Shown: positions 50,622 through 59,001 of the stretch, one piece after another
Numbering within the stretch: position 1 is the first letter of the stretch
Layout: each line of letters begins with the position of its first letter
Origin: an uncultured Eubacteriales bacterium
GTDB taxonomy: Bacteria; Bacillota; Clostridia; Christensenellales; Aristaeellaceae
Direction: 5' to 3'
Length of the DNA stretch: 64,000 bases
Assembly: GCA_902760595.1 (NCBI GenBank)
Contig: CACWHI010000017.1
Location: 25,089-89,088 of the forward strand
Program-made: the position numbers and the translations under genes
Notes under the pieces: model-generated
The model's database searches: none
The model's input: only the letters and a program-made list of their open reading frames with translations
Told to the model about the DNA's origin: nothing

Positions 50622-51465
50622 ACATGTGACCCATACCTACCAGGCGGGCAGCCCCTTCCAGGCCACCGCCATTAAAGATATCAGCCTGACCATCAACAGC
50701 GGCGAATTCGTGGCGCTGATCGGCCATACCGGCTCGGGCAAGTCCACCCTGGCCCAGCACATGAACGCGCTGCTGACCCCGACGGAGGGCCGCGTGACGC
50801 TGGACGGCCGGAACATCAACGAAAAGGGCGTCTCCAAGCGCGACGTGCGCCAGCGCATCGGGCTGGTGTTCCAGTACGCGGAGACGCAGCTGTTTGAGGA
50901 AACCGTCGCCAAGGACGTGGCCTTCGGGCCGAAGAACCTGGGCCTCTCCCAGGAGGAAATCGATACCCGCGTCCGCGAGGCGCTGGAGCGCGTGGGCCTG
51001 GCCTACTCGGAGATCGCGGAGCGCTCGCCCTTCGAGCTGTCCGGCGGGCAGATGCGCCGCGTGGCCATCGCCGGCGTGATCGCCATGCGCCCGGAAATGC
51101 TGGTGCTGGACGAGCCTGCCGCCGGGCTGGACCCGCTGGGCCGGCAGGAGATCATGCGCATGGTACAGGGCTTCCACCGCGCGGGGACGACCGTCGTGAT
51201 GGTGTCCCACAGCATGGACGACGTGGCGGAGACGGCCTCGCGCATCATCGTGATGGATCAGGGCCAGCTGACCCTGGACGGCACGCCGGAGGCGGTGTTC
51301 GCCGACGCGGAGCGCCTGGTGGCGCTGGATCTGGACGTACCGCAGACGTGCCGGCTGTCGCTGGCGCTCCGGCGGCGGTGGCCGGATTTCCCCATGTGCG
51401 TGCGGATGGACGAGGCCTACGAGGCGCTGCTCGCGCGGCTGAAGGGAGGGAAGGCCCATGCTTGA
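50605..51465 (+). CDS. ecfA2: ECF transporter ATPase subunit EcfA2
   Basis: Second ATPase of the ECF importer, 286 aa: Walker A GHTGSGKST, VFQYAETQLFEETV, signature LSGGQMRR, Walker B LVLDEPAAGLDP. It starts at TTG (50605) with GGGAGGTGG upstream. Together EcfA1/A2/T form the shared module that serves various vitamin-binding S subunits; none is encoded here, so the S components must be elsewhere. Confidence 0.96.
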   Translation: MRLAFEHVTHTYQAGSPFQATAIKDISLTINSGEFVALIGHTGSGKSTLAQHMNALLTPTEGRVTLDGRNINEKGVSKRDVRQRIGLVFQYAETQLFEETVAKDVAFGPKNLGLSQEEIDTRVREALERVGLAYSEIAERSPFELSGGQMRRVAIAGVIAMRPEMLVLDEPAAGLDPLGRQEIMRMVQGFHRAGTTVVMVSHSMDDVAETASRIIVMDQGQLTLDGTPEAVFADAERLVALDLDVPQTCRLSLALRRRWPDFPMCVRMDEAYEALLARLKGGKAHA

Positions 51466-52273
51466 AAACATTACGCTGGGGCAGTACTATCCCATCAAAA
51501 GCCCTGTGCACGCGCTGGATCCGCGGGTCAAGATCCTGCTGCTGATCGCGTATATTACGGGCGTTTTCCTGGTGCCGGACCTGACCGGCTTCATTATCGT
51601 GCTGCTGTACCTGGCCCTGGCCTGCCGGCTGTCCCGGCTGCCCTTCAGGCTGCTGGTCAAAAGCCTGAAGCCGCTCAGGATGATCCTGATCTTCACCTTC
51701 ATCCTGAACCTGTTCTTTACCGGCGGGGAGACCCCGCTGCTGAACCTGGGCTTCGCCACGCTGACCAAAGAGGGGCTGCTGAACGCCCTGCGCTACAGCC
51801 TGCGCCTGGTGTTCCTGGTGCTGGGCTCCAGCATGCTGACGCTGACCACCGCGCCGGTGGTGCTCACCGACGGGCTGGAGCGCCTGCTTTCGCCACTCAA
51901 GGTGATCCATTTTCCCGCCCACGAGATGGCCATGATGATGACCATCGCGCTGCGCTTCATCCCCACGCTGCTGGAGGAGGCCGACAAGATCATGAAGGCC
52001 CAGTCCGCCCGCGGCGCGGATTTCGAGTCCGGCAAGCTGTTCGAGCGCGCCAAGGCCATGGTGCCGCTGCTGGTGCCGCTGTTCGTAAGCGCGTTCCGCC
52101 GCGCGGGCGACCTGGCGATGGCCATGGAGGCCCGCTGCTATCACGGGGGAGAGGGCCGCACGCGCCTGAACGTGCTGAAGGTGGAGCGCCGCGACTGGAT
52201 CGCGATCCTGATCACCGCCCTGTTTATCGCCCTCATCGTGCTCGAGCCGCGCATCGTCCCGTGGCACGTATGA
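51458..52273 (+). CDS. ecfT: ECF transporter transmembrane subunit EcfT
   Basis: Scaffold membrane subunit of the ECF importer, 271 aa with about five hydrophobic segments. The coupling-helix motifs that bind the ATPases are visible: KAQSARGADFESG and MAMEARCYHGGEGRTR (A-R-G/A-R-C types). Overlaps ecfA2 by 8 bp and truA by 4 bp. Confidence 0.96.
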   Translation: MLENITLGQYYPIKSPVHALDPRVKILLLIAYITGVFLVPDLTGFIIVLLYLALACRLSRLPFRLLVKSLKPLRMILIFTFILNLFFTGGETPLLNLGFATLTKEGLLNALRYSLRLVFLVLGSSMLTLTTAPVVLTDGLERLLSPLKVIHFPAHEMAMMMTIALRFIPTLLEEADKIMKAQSARGADFESGKLFERAKAMVPLLVPLFVSAFRRAGDLAMAMEARCYHGGEGRTRLNVLKVERRDWIAILITALFIALIVLEPRIVPWHV

Positions 52274-53043
52274 CGCGCCGCTATCTGCTGACCGTTTCCT
52301 ATGACGGAACGGCCTACTGCGGCTGGCAGGCGCAGAAAAACGGCCCCAGCGTGCAGGAAACGCTGGAGACCGCGCTTTCCCGCCTGCTGGGGTCCTTTAC
52401 CCGCGTGACCGGCGCGAGCCGCACGGACGCGGGAGTGCACGCCCTGGGCCAGCGCGCGCACTTTGACGCGGATACCGGCATCCCGGCCGAGAAGCTGCCC
52501 TTCGCGCTGAATACCATGCTGCCGCCGGACGTGCGCGTGACCGCGGGCCTGCTGGTGCCGGATACGCTGCACGCGCGCTTTTCCGTCATGGAAAAGACCT
52601 ATACCTACCGCATCCACAACGCGCCCCACGCCAGCGCCCTGTACCGCAGCCTGACGGCCCACGTGCCGGTGGCCCTCGACGTTTCCCTGATGCATGAGGC
52701 GGCCCAGGCCCTGGTCGGCACGCACGATTTCGCGGCCTACTGCGCCGCCGGCGGCTCCGCCAAGACCACGGTCCGCACCATCCGGGAGATCGCCGTGCGC
52801 CGCGAGGGCGACCGCGTGACCCTGACCGTCACCGGCAACGCCTTTTTGTATAACATGGTGCGCATCATCGCCGGCACGCTGATCGACGTGGGCCACGGCA
52901 AGCTGCCGCCCGAATGTATGAAAACCGCCCTGACCACCCTGAACCGCCTGGACCTGGGCGTCACCGCTCCCGCCTGCGGCCTGGAGCTGACGGAAGTCCG
53001 GTATCCGGAGGAGAGCCTGAGGGTGCATAATCAGAACGCCTGA
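52270..53043 (+). CDS. truA: tRNA pseudouridine38-40 synthase
   Basis: Converts U38-U40 of tRNA anticodon stems to pseudouridine. The catalytic-Asp motif GASRTDAGVHALGQ is present at ~50-63, after TVSYDGTAYCGWQ. The start at 52270 (ATG overlapping the ecfT stop, ATGA) is preferred over a GTG three codons earlier. The usual rplM-rpsI pair does not follow here. Confidence 0.96.
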   Translation: MTRRYLLTVSYDGTAYCGWQAQKNGPSVQETLETALSRLLGSFTRVTGASRTDAGVHALGQRAHFDADTGIPAEKLPFALNTMLPPDVRVTAGLLVPDTLHARFSVMEKTYTYRIHNAPHASALYRSLTAHVPVALDVSLMHEAAQALVGTHDFAAYCAAGGSAKTTVRTIREIAVRREGDRVTLTVTGNAFLYNMVRIIAGTLIDVGHGKLPPECMKTALTTLNRLDLGVTAPACGLELTEVRYPEESLRVHNQNA

Positions 53044-53048
53044 CCGGC

Positions 53049-53135
53049 TTAGGCCTTCGGCATATGCGCCGCGATCAGCGCGACGATCCTGCCGCTGTTC
53101 TCGCGGATCGTGTAATAGACTACGATATCGATGCC
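53049..53135 (-). pseudogene. Short C-terminal gene remnant
   Basis: Leftward, an open stretch of ~28 codons ends at a TAA (53049-53051) and reads GIDIVVYYTIRENSGRIVAL and onward to HMPKA, protein-like and out of keeping with random intergenic DNA. There is a stop just upstream and no start or ribosome site, so it looks like the tail of a decayed gene. Origin unknown. Confidence 0.3.
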
Positions 53136-53183
53136 TCATTATACTGTATCGGCCGGAGAAAATCAAGAACGCGAAAATTTCGC

Positions 53184-53212
53184 TTGACATATCCCTGAGT
53201 CTGCGCTAAAAT
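53184..53212 (+). promoter_or_regulatory. SigA-type promoter of rplJL
   Basis: Perfect TTGACA (53184-53189), 17 bp, TAAAAT (53207-53212). Confidence 0.85.
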
Positions 53213-53216
53213 ACGT

Positions 53217-53355
53217 TTCGGCTCTGAGGAGCTGTGCCGCAGACAGCAGGCGCGCGAAAGCGCTTAAACATGCCCGCCGAGGTATCAGAGGTCAGAATGT
53301 TTCCGCGCCTCACGCGCGATTTCGGACCCCTGTGCCTGACGCACAGGGGTCCTTA
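53217..53355 (+). ncRNA. Ribosomal protein L10 leader
   Basis: The leader between promoter and rplJ matches the known L10-leader pattern: a GCCGCAGACAGCAGG segment, a GCCCGCCGAGGT segment, and a downstream 12-bp hairpin (GGACCCCTGTGC/GCACAGGGGTCC, 53324-53352) followed by TTAAATTT. In Firmicutes the L10(L12)4 complex binds this leader and lowers its own operon's expression by early termination. Confidence 0.85.
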
Positions 53356-53382
53356 AATTTCAGCCGGGATGAGGTGAACGAG

Positions 53383-53886
53383 ATGGGTAAGAATCTGGAG
53401 ATCAAAAAGCAGGTCGTCAGCGACATCACCGAGAAGTTCAAGAACGCGCAGAGCGTCGTGGCGGTGCACTACAGCGGCCTGACCGTGGAGGAAGTCACCG
53501 CGCTGCGCAAGCAGTGCCGCGAAGCCAACGTGGATTACTGCGTGCTGAAGAACACGCTGGTCCGCCGCGCGCTGGACGACATGGGCATCAACGGCTGGGA
53601 TGACGTACTGGAAGGCCCGACCGCGTATGCGTTCGGCACCAAGGACGCCGTCGCGCCCGCCAAGGTGCTGTGTGATTTCATCGACAAGGCGAAGAACGAA
53701 CATATGTCCGTGAAGATCGGCCTGATGGGCACTGAGGTCATGGACGTGAACGCCGTGAAGGCGCTGGCTTCTCTGCCGAGCCGCGAGGTCCTGCTGGCCC
53801 GCCTGGTCGGCAGCCTGAATTCTTCTATCGCCAAGCTGGTGTACGTGCTGGACGCGATCCGCAAGCAGCAGGCTGGGGAAGAATAA
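53383..53886 (+). CDS. rplJ: 50S ribosomal protein L10
   Basis: Stalk base protein that anchors L7/L12 dimers to the large subunit. 167 aa, with the conserved opening MGKNLEIKKQVVSDITEKFK and the KNTLVRRAL block. Start at 53383 with GAGGTGA upstream. rplK-rplA are not immediately upstream; the pair rplJL stands alone with its own promoter and leader. Confidence 0.97.
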   Translation: MGKNLEIKKQVVSDITEKFKNAQSVVAVHYSGLTVEEVTALRKQCREANVDYCVLKNTLVRRALDDMGINGWDDVLEGPTAYAFGTKDAVAPAKVLCDFIDKAKNEHMSVKIGLMGTEVMDVNAVKALASLPSREVLLARLVGSLNSSIAKLVYVLDAIRKQQAGEE

Positions 53887-53937
53887 TTTCCTTAATCATT
53901 ATCATTTCGATCAAAAAATTATTGGAGGAGAAATTCC

Positions 53938-54318
53938 ATGACGCATGAAGAATTTATCAGCGCGATCGAATCGATGACCGTCATCGAACTGAACGATCTC
54001 GTGAAGGCGCTCGAAGAGAAGTTTGGCGTTTCCGCCGCTGCCCCCGTGGCTGTTGCCGGTGCTGCCGGTGCCGCTGGTGCCGCTGCCGCTCCCGCTGAAG
54101 AGCAGACTGAGTTCGACGTCATCCTGAAGGATGCCGGCTCCGAGAAGATCAAGGTCATCAAGGCTGTCCGCGAGTACGTCGCCGGCCTGGGCCTGAAGGA
54201 AGCCAAGGAATTCGTCGAGTCCTGCCCGAAAGCCATCAAGGAAGGCGCGACCAAGGAAGAAGCCGAGAAGATCAAGGAAGCGTTCGCCGCTGTCGGCGCG
54301 ACCGTCGAGATCAAGTAA
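53938..54318 (+). CDS. rplL: 50S ribosomal protein L7/L12
   Basis: Stalk protein that recruits elongation factors. 126 aa: N-terminal dimerisation helix (~1-35), Ala/Gly-rich hinge (~37-55), and C-terminal domain (~60-126) with [21 protein letters not shown]. Ribosome site GGAGGAG precedes the ATG. Followed by a strong terminator; rpoBC does not follow. Confidence 0.98.
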   Translation: MTHEEFISAIESMTVIELNDLVKALEEKFGVSAAAPVAVAGAAGAAGAAAAPAEEQTEFDVILKDAGSEKIKVIKAVREYVAGLGLKEAKEFVESCPKAIKEGATKEEAEKIKEAFAAVGATVEIK

Positions 54319-54338
54319 TTTCGGTTACTTACGAAACT

Positions 54339-54371
54339 GTCCAGCTGGAGCAATCCGGCTGGACGTTTTTT
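54339..54371 (+). terminator. Rho-independent terminator after rplL
   Basis: Stem GTCCAGC/GCTGGAC extended by GGA/TCC around a GCAA loop (54339-54364), followed by TTTTTT. Confidence 0.92.
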
Positions 54372-54379
54372 GTTTCTTC

Positions 54380-54408
54380 TTGAACGTTTCCGGCTGATAT
54401 GCTATACT
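54380..54408 (+). promoter_or_regulatory. SigA-type promoter of the MTA/SAH nucleosidase gene
   Basis: TTGAAC (54380-54385), 17 bp, TATACT (54403-54408). Confidence 0.7.
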
Positions 54409-54411
54409 CAG

Positions 54412-54551
54412 TCGGCGGCCTTAAAGGCCTGTGGATGTAAATTTCCCGCGCCGCGCTTGAAAAAGCGCGGTTCAGCATGTAAAATGAAAAAACAGCCGGG
54501 GACGGCGGAAACGCGTCCTCTGGCAACGGAACCGGGAGTACAGAGGGGATT
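54412..54551 (+). promoter_or_regulatory. Structured 140-nt leader of the MTA/SAH nucleosidase gene
   Basis: Several hairpins can be drawn: GGCC-TTAAA-GGCC, CGCGCTT/AAGCGCG, GGACG/CGTCC, and CCTCTG (54517-54522) with CAGAGG (54541-54546). The last pair would hide the ribosome site CAGAGGGG that is 3-8 bp before the ATG. This is the layout expected of a translational switch, but I do not recognise the SAM or SAH riboswitch consensus. Confidence 0.45.
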
Positions 54552-55259
54552 ATGCGGATAGGGATCATCGGGGCGATGGCCCGGGAAACGGACGTGATCA
54601 TGGCGCGGATGGAAGAGACGGAGACAAAGGCCGTCTGCGGGATCCGCTTCTGCGCGGGCAGGCTGGAGGGCGTTCAGGCCGTCGTCGCCCAGTGCGGCAT
54701 CGGCAAGGTGTTCGCCGCCATGTGCGCCACCCTGATGGTCGAAAAGTACCACCCGGACCTGATCCTGAACATCGGCGTGGCCGGCGCCCTCGTGGAGGGC
54801 CTGGATATCGCGGACGTCGTGGTCGCGGACAGCGCCGTGGAGCATGATATGGACACGACGCCCATCGGCGATCCGGCGGGCCTGATCTCCGGGCCGAACG
54901 TGGTGCACATGCCGGTGCATTCCATGGCCGCCGCGCGCCTGCTGCGGGCGGCGGAGGGACTGGGCTGCCGCGCGGTGTCCGCCGCCATCGCCACCGGCGA
55001 CCAGTTCATCGAACGGCTGGAGGACAAGCGGCGCATCGCGAAGGACTTCCGTGCCGCCGCCTGCGATATGGAGGGCGGGGCGGTCGCCCAGGTCGCCATG
55101 ACCGCCGGCGTGCCCTACGCGGCGTACCGCGCCATCTCGGATACGCTGACGGGCAACGGACAGGAATACGCGCTCAACGCCGACCGGGCCGCCGCCATGA
55201 GCGAACGACTGCTGTCGGCCTTCCTCACGGACCTGAAGGAGGACCCCTATGAGCTTTGA
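54552..55259 (+). CDS. mtnN: 5'-methylthioadenosine/S-adenosylhomocysteine nucleosidase
   Basis: Cleaves MTA and SAH to adenine plus the thiosugar, part of methionine salvage and SAM cycle clean-up. 235 aa with MRIGIIGAMARETDVI (purine-nucleoside phosphorylase fold; catalytic Glu at position 12), CGIGKVFAAMCATLMV, and the catalytic Asp in AISDTLTGNG. The product has the usual length. Overlaps the next gene by 11 bp. Confidence 0.93.
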   Translation: MRIGIIGAMARETDVIMARMEETETKAVCGIRFCAGRLEGVQAVVAQCGIGKVFAAMCATLMVEKYHPDLILNIGVAGALVEGLDIADVVVADSAVEHDMDTTPIGDPAGLISGPNVVHMPVHSMAAARLLRAAEGLGCRAVSAAIATGDQFIERLEDKRRIAKDFRAAACDMEGGAVAQVAMTAGVPYAAYRAISDTLTGNGQEYALNADRAAAMSERLLSAFLTDLKEDPYEL

Positions 55260-55725
55260 TAAGTGGGACTACCGGTTCATGGAGATGGCGCATATCATCT
55301 CCGGCTGGACCAGCTGCTTCGCGCCGGGCCGCGCCATCGGCGCGGTGATCGTGCGGGACAAGCGCATCATGACCACCGGCTACAACGGCGCGCCGGCGGG
55401 CATGAAGACCTGCAAGGAACGCGGCTACTGCCTGCGCCGGCGGCTGAACATTCCCTCCGGCACCCGCGCGGAGGTGTGCTACGCCATCCACGCGGAGCAG
55501 AACGCCATCATCCAGGCGGCCAAGCTGGGCGTGTGCATCGAGGGCGCGACCCTGTACTGCACGCACCAGCCCTGCTCCGTCTGCGCGAAAATGATCGTCA
55601 ACGCGGGTATCCGCCGGGTGGTCTACGAGCAGGGCTATCCGGACGACTTTACCCACGAGATCTTCGGCGAGACCGGCGTACAGGTGGAAAAAATGGAGCC
55701 TGCGCCGGCACCGAGCGCCGAATAA
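55249..55725 (+). CDS. Deoxycytidylate (dCMP) deaminase family protein
   Basis: Zinc-dependent deaminase of the dCMP/ComEB family, 158 aa, making dUMP for thymidylate synthesis. Zinc motifs are seen: HAEQNAI (HAE) and PCSVCAKM (PCxxC). GYNGAPAGMKTC resembles the substrate/allosteric loop. It overlaps the nucleosidase gene by 11 bp. Confidence 0.92.
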   Translation: MSFDKWDYRFMEMAHIISGWTSCFAPGRAIGAVIVRDKRIMTTGYNGAPAGMKTCKERGYCLRRRLNIPSGTRAEVCYAIHAEQNAIIQAAKLGVCIEGATLYCTHQPCSVCAKMIVNAGIRRVVYEQGYPDDFTHEIFGETGVQVEKMEPAPAPSAE

Positions 55726-55760
55726 TCAAGCGTTTTCCCCGAAAGGAGAGCAATCGACCC

Positions 55761-56876
55761 ATGAAACGGTTTTTCGCTGTATTGCTGGCGTTGCTGCTGG
55801 CCCTGCCCGCCCTGGGCGCCTTCGCGGACAAGCCGCAGGAGATCCCGACCCTGAAACCCGAGGAGATCCCGGACACCCCGCCGGGAATCATCAATTACCT
55901 GCTCCTGTGCGTGGATTCCTGGGGCAGCAAGGAGGATGCGGCTAAGGGCGGCGCCATCGACAGCTCTGAGGATGAGGAGAGCGCCGGCGCCGCCGCGACG
56001 GTGGACAACGCCTACGCGGCCTATATCGACGAGATCGAGACCGCCGTGCAGAACATCTCCACCCCCCGCGCGCTGGGCAATACCGACGGCATGATCCTGG
56101 TGACGGTGGACACGTATCTCAAGCGGGTGGTGCTCACATCATTCGTGCGCGACCTGCTGATCGAGAAGCCGGACGGCAAGTTCAACCGCCTGTCCCGCTT
56201 CGTGCCCAACAACGGCAATAACCAGGAGGCGGTGGAAAAGCTGCTGGACATCTACGCCTCTCACTTCGGCGTGAAGATCGACCACTACGTGGTCGTCAAC
56301 TGGTCGATGGTGCGCAATATCATCAACGCCGCCGGCGTCAAGGACGCGAACGGCGTGGGCCGGGTGGAGCTGGAGCTGACCAAGGGCGAGACGGAGTACC
56401 TGCGCGGCAAGGACGCGTACACGGCCAGCTGGGCGACGCCCCGGCTGAGCGGCGCGGGCACGTATATGCTGAGCCCCCACGCGGCGGTCATCTATATGCG
56501 CTGCCGCAAGTCCGCCTCCGCCATCAACGGCGAAAAGTACGATTACCGCCGCACCACGCGCGCCCGGAACGTGCTGGTGTCGCTGAAAAACAACCTGACC
56601 GATATCAGCTATGACCAGGCCATGGAGCTGCTGGACATCGTGGTCAACAACGTGCTGGTCACGGATATGTCCGCGGTGGACCTGGTGGAGGCGGCGAATA
56701 TCGCCTTCGAGCTGAAGACCAGCGATATCGACCAGTTCCGCGTGCCCATCGACGGCACGCACAAGACTATCAGCTATTCCAGCGGCTCCTGCGAGGAGAT
56801 CGACTTCATTGCCAACCGCGACGCGCTGTGGGAATACCTGGGCTATAACAGCTTCGTCGTGCGCGAGGAGGAATAA
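55761..56876 (+). CDS. LytR-CpsA-Psr (LCP) family protein
   Basis: A 371-aa exported LCP enzyme; such proteins transfer teichoic acid or polysaccharide precursors from lipid carriers to peptidoglycan. N-terminal signal/anchor MKRFFAVLLALLLALPAL; the LCP domain (~100-300) shows GNTDGMILVTVD and VVLTSFVRDLLIE (the Arg/Asp pair for pyrophosphate binding) and a later VNWSMVRNIINAAG. An acidic insert (~70-85) lies before the domain. Directly followed by lgt. Confidence 0.9.
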   Translation: MKRFFAVLLALLLALPALGAFADKPQEIPTLKPEEIPDTPPGIINYLLLCVDSWGSKEDAAKGGAIDSSEDEESAGAAATVDNAYAAYIDEIETAVQNISTPRALGNTDGMILVTVDTYLKRVVLTSFVRDLLIEKPDGKFNRLSRFVPNNGNNQEAVEKLLDIYASHFGVKIDHYVVVNWSMVRNIINAAGVKDANGVGRVELELTKGETEYLRGKDAYTASWATPRLSGAGTYMLSPHAAVIYMRCRKSASAINGEKYDYRRTTRARNVLVSLKNNLTDISYDQAMELLDIVVNNVLVTDMSAVDLVEAANIAFELKTSDIDQFRVPIDGTHKTISYSSGSCEEIDFIANRDALWEYLGYNSFVVREEE

Positions 56877-56878
56877 GC

Positions 56879-57676
56879 GTGAGACGCAGTCCTGGCAGAT
56901 GGGGCGGACAGGTGGACCTCGTCTTCAATCCCTACGGCTGGCTGATCGCCCTGGGCATCCTGACGGCGGTGCTGCTGGCGCGCCGGGATGAGAAGCGACT
57001 GGGCCTGCCGAAGGACACCGCCATCGACGTGGCGCTGACCGTCGTGCCCCTCGGCGTGCTCGGCGCGCGCCTGTATTATGTCCTTTTCCGGTGGAGTGTT
57101 TACGCCGCGAACCCGATATCCGCCCTCTATATCTGGGAGGGCGGTCTCGCTATTTACGGCGGCCTCATCGGCGGCTTCCTCGGCCTGGTGCTGCTGTCGC
57201 GGGTCAAGCGGCTGAAGCTGCCGGCGCTCATCGACCTGATCATCCCGTATGTCCTGCTGGCCCAGGCCATCGGGCGCTGGGGCAATTATTTCAACGGCGA
57301 GGCCTACGGCCAGCCTGTGCTGGAAGCGGCGCTGCAGTTTTTCCCATACGCGGTCAACGTAGGCGGGGAATGGTTCCAGGCGACCTTCTTCTATGAGTCC
57401 GCGGCCGACCTCGTCGGCTTCCTGATCCTGTTCTTTACGCGAAAACGCTGGCGGCTGGGGGACGGCCTGCCGTTGTACTGCATCGTATACGGCATCCCGC
57501 GCGCGGTCATCGAGGGCATGCGCAGCGACAGCCTGTATATCGGCGGGACCGGCATCCGCGTGTCGCAGCTGCTGAGCGCCGTGCTGGTGGCGCTGGCCTG
57601 CGGGCATTTTCTCTACCGCTATGTGATCAAACGGAGGAAACCGCTTGAACAGAACGCTGTACCGCCTGCTCATTAA
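56879..57676 (+). CDS. lgt: Prolipoprotein diacylglyceryl transferase
   Basis: Transfers diacylglycerol to the lipobox Cys of prolipoproteins in the membrane. 265 aa, about seven helices, with the Lgt signature GRWGNYFNGEAYG and the conserved YGGLIGGF-like segment. It starts at GTG (56879), 2 bp after the LCP stop, with GAGGAGG upstream. The next gene overlaps its end by 32 bp. Confidence 0.95.
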   Translation: MRRSPGRWGGQVDLVFNPYGWLIALGILTAVLLARRDEKRLGLPKDTAIDVALTVVPLGVLGARLYYVLFRWSVYAANPISALYIWEGGLAIYGGLIGGFLGLVLLSRVKRLKLPALIDLIIPYVLLAQAIGRWGNYFNGEAYGQPVLEAALQFFPYAVNVGGEWFQATFFYESAADLVGFLILFFTRKRWRLGDGLPLYCIVYGIPRAVIEGMRSDSLYIGGTGIRVSQLLSAVLVALACGHFLYRYVIKRRKPLEQNAVPPAH

Positions 57677-58772
57677 GACCGTGCCGAAGCCGGAGCTCCG
57701 GCTGGGGGAATGGACAGGCTTTTCCGTATCCGCCGGGCTGACGGAGCGCCTGCGGGACATCCTGCGGCGTGAGCGCGTGCAGGGCGGCGTGCTGGCGCTG
57801 ATGAACGCGGCGGGGGAGACCACCGCCTCCGCCTTTGGGATCTCGCGGCTGCGCGGGCGCCTGCCCGCACAGCCGGGGGACTTCTTCCGCTGCGCGTCCA
57901 TCTCCAAGTATGTGACGGCGGCGGGCGTCCTGCGCCTGGCGGCATCGGGCAGGATCGACCTGGACCGGGATATCTCGGAATACCTGGGCTATGCCGTCCG
58001 CCATCCGAAGGCCCCGGAGCGCGCGCTCACCCTGCGGCTGCTGATCTCCCACCGCGCGGGCCTGCGGGACGGCGAGAGCTACCAGGCGGCGCTGACGGAT
58101 CCGGTGCCGCTGAGCAGGCTCCTGAATCAGCCGGACAGCTATATGCCCTGGGCCCCGGACGGGGGCTTTGAATACAGCAACCTCGGTGCGGGCATGGTCG
58201 GCGCGGTGCTGGAGGCGGCGCTGGGCGAACCGTTCGACGACCTGATGGGGGCGGCGATCCTGGAGCCCGCGGGCGTCAGCGCGACATATCTGCCGCAACG
58301 CGTGACCGGCCGCCTGGCAGACGCCTGGCGGCTGATGCCTCCCTCACGCGTACCGTTATATGACGCCGAAGCGCGGCAGAAACGCCCCGGACAGCCGATG
58401 GACCCGGAGCGGGACTACCTGAGCGCCCACGGCGGCCTCTGCGTGACCGCGGAGGGACTGCTGCGCCTGGCGGCCTTCACTCTTGCCGATCCTGCCTGCG
58501 CGGCGATGCGCGGGCCGCTGTCGGATTTCGGACAGCGCGATCCGCACCTGCAGGAGGGGCTGGGCAGCTTCATTTACCGTGATCCCGCCCTCGGCTTCCC
58601 GATGTACGGGCATCAGGGCCTGGCCTACGGCGCGGTGCACGGCCTCTTTTTCCGGAACGACCCCGCGCCCATCACCGGCTTTGCCCTCCTGACCGCCGCC
58701 GCCTCCGAACAGCGCGACGGCGTCGTGACGGCGCTGAACAGGGACGTCGCGAGGACGGTCTTTAGGGAGTGA
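57645..58772 (+). CDS. Beta-lactamase-family serine hydrolase
   Basis: A 375-aa penicillin-binding-protein-like/esterase hydrolase (AmpC/class C fold). Catalytic features: SISK (S-x-x-K), YSNLG (Y-S-N), and HQGLAYG in place of the KTG-type triad. No signal peptide, so it may be cytoplasmic or a peptidase/esterase rather than a beta-lactamase. It starts at TTG (57645), overlapping lgt by 32 bp, with GGAGG upstream. Confidence 0.88.
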   Translation: MNRTLYRLLIKTVPKPELRLGEWTGFSVSAGLTERLRDILRRERVQGGVLALMNAAGETTASAFGISRLRGRLPAQPGDFFRCASISKYVTAAGVLRLAASGRIDLDRDISEYLGYAVRHPKAPERALTLRLLISHRAGLRDGESYQAALTDPVPLSRLLNQPDSYMPWAPDGGFEYSNLGAGMVGAVLEAALGEPFDDLMGAAILEPAGVSATYLPQRVTGRLADAWRLMPPSRVPLYDAEARQKRPGQPMDPERDYLSAHGGLCVTAEGLLRLAAFTLADPACAAMRGPLSDFGQRDPHLQEGLGSFIYRDPALGFPMYGHQGLAYGAVHGLFFRNDPAPITGFALLTAAASEQRDGVVTALNRDVARTVFRE

Positions 58773-59001
58773 GGAGGGTGGAGTGAGGAGTGAGGAGTTG
58801 TGGAAGAAACTCTTCGCCTTCGGCTCAGAGTATTCTTCAATCGTTGTGGCGCTTCGCGCGATATAGCCTTCCCCCATCTTTGGGGGAAGGTGTCAGGCGA
58901 AGCCTGACGGATGAGGGTTTCATTGAAATGCCGCTCTGCGGCATTTCGACCGCCACTCCTCACTCTTCTCTCCACACTTAACAAAAAAGGTGGGTTTGCT
59001 C
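58773..59001. repeat. Intergenic element with three consecutive perfect hairpins
   Basis: A GAGGAGT-type array (~58773-58800) begins it and the inverted form (CACTCCTCACTC, ~58952) ends it. Between them are CCTTCCCCCA/TGGGGGAAGG (58867-58890), GTCAGGC/GCCTGAC (58892-58908) and GAAATGCCGC/GCGGCATTTC (58925-58947). The left ~95 bp match the left part of the island at 26440-26541. It is non-coding and looks like a mobile or structural repeat. Confidence 0.75.

Noticed and set aside
55263..55760. N-terminal extension of the LCP gene through the deaminase region
   Set aside because: It overlaps the dCMP deaminase gene in another frame; ATG at 55761 has AAAGGAG and a signal peptide.
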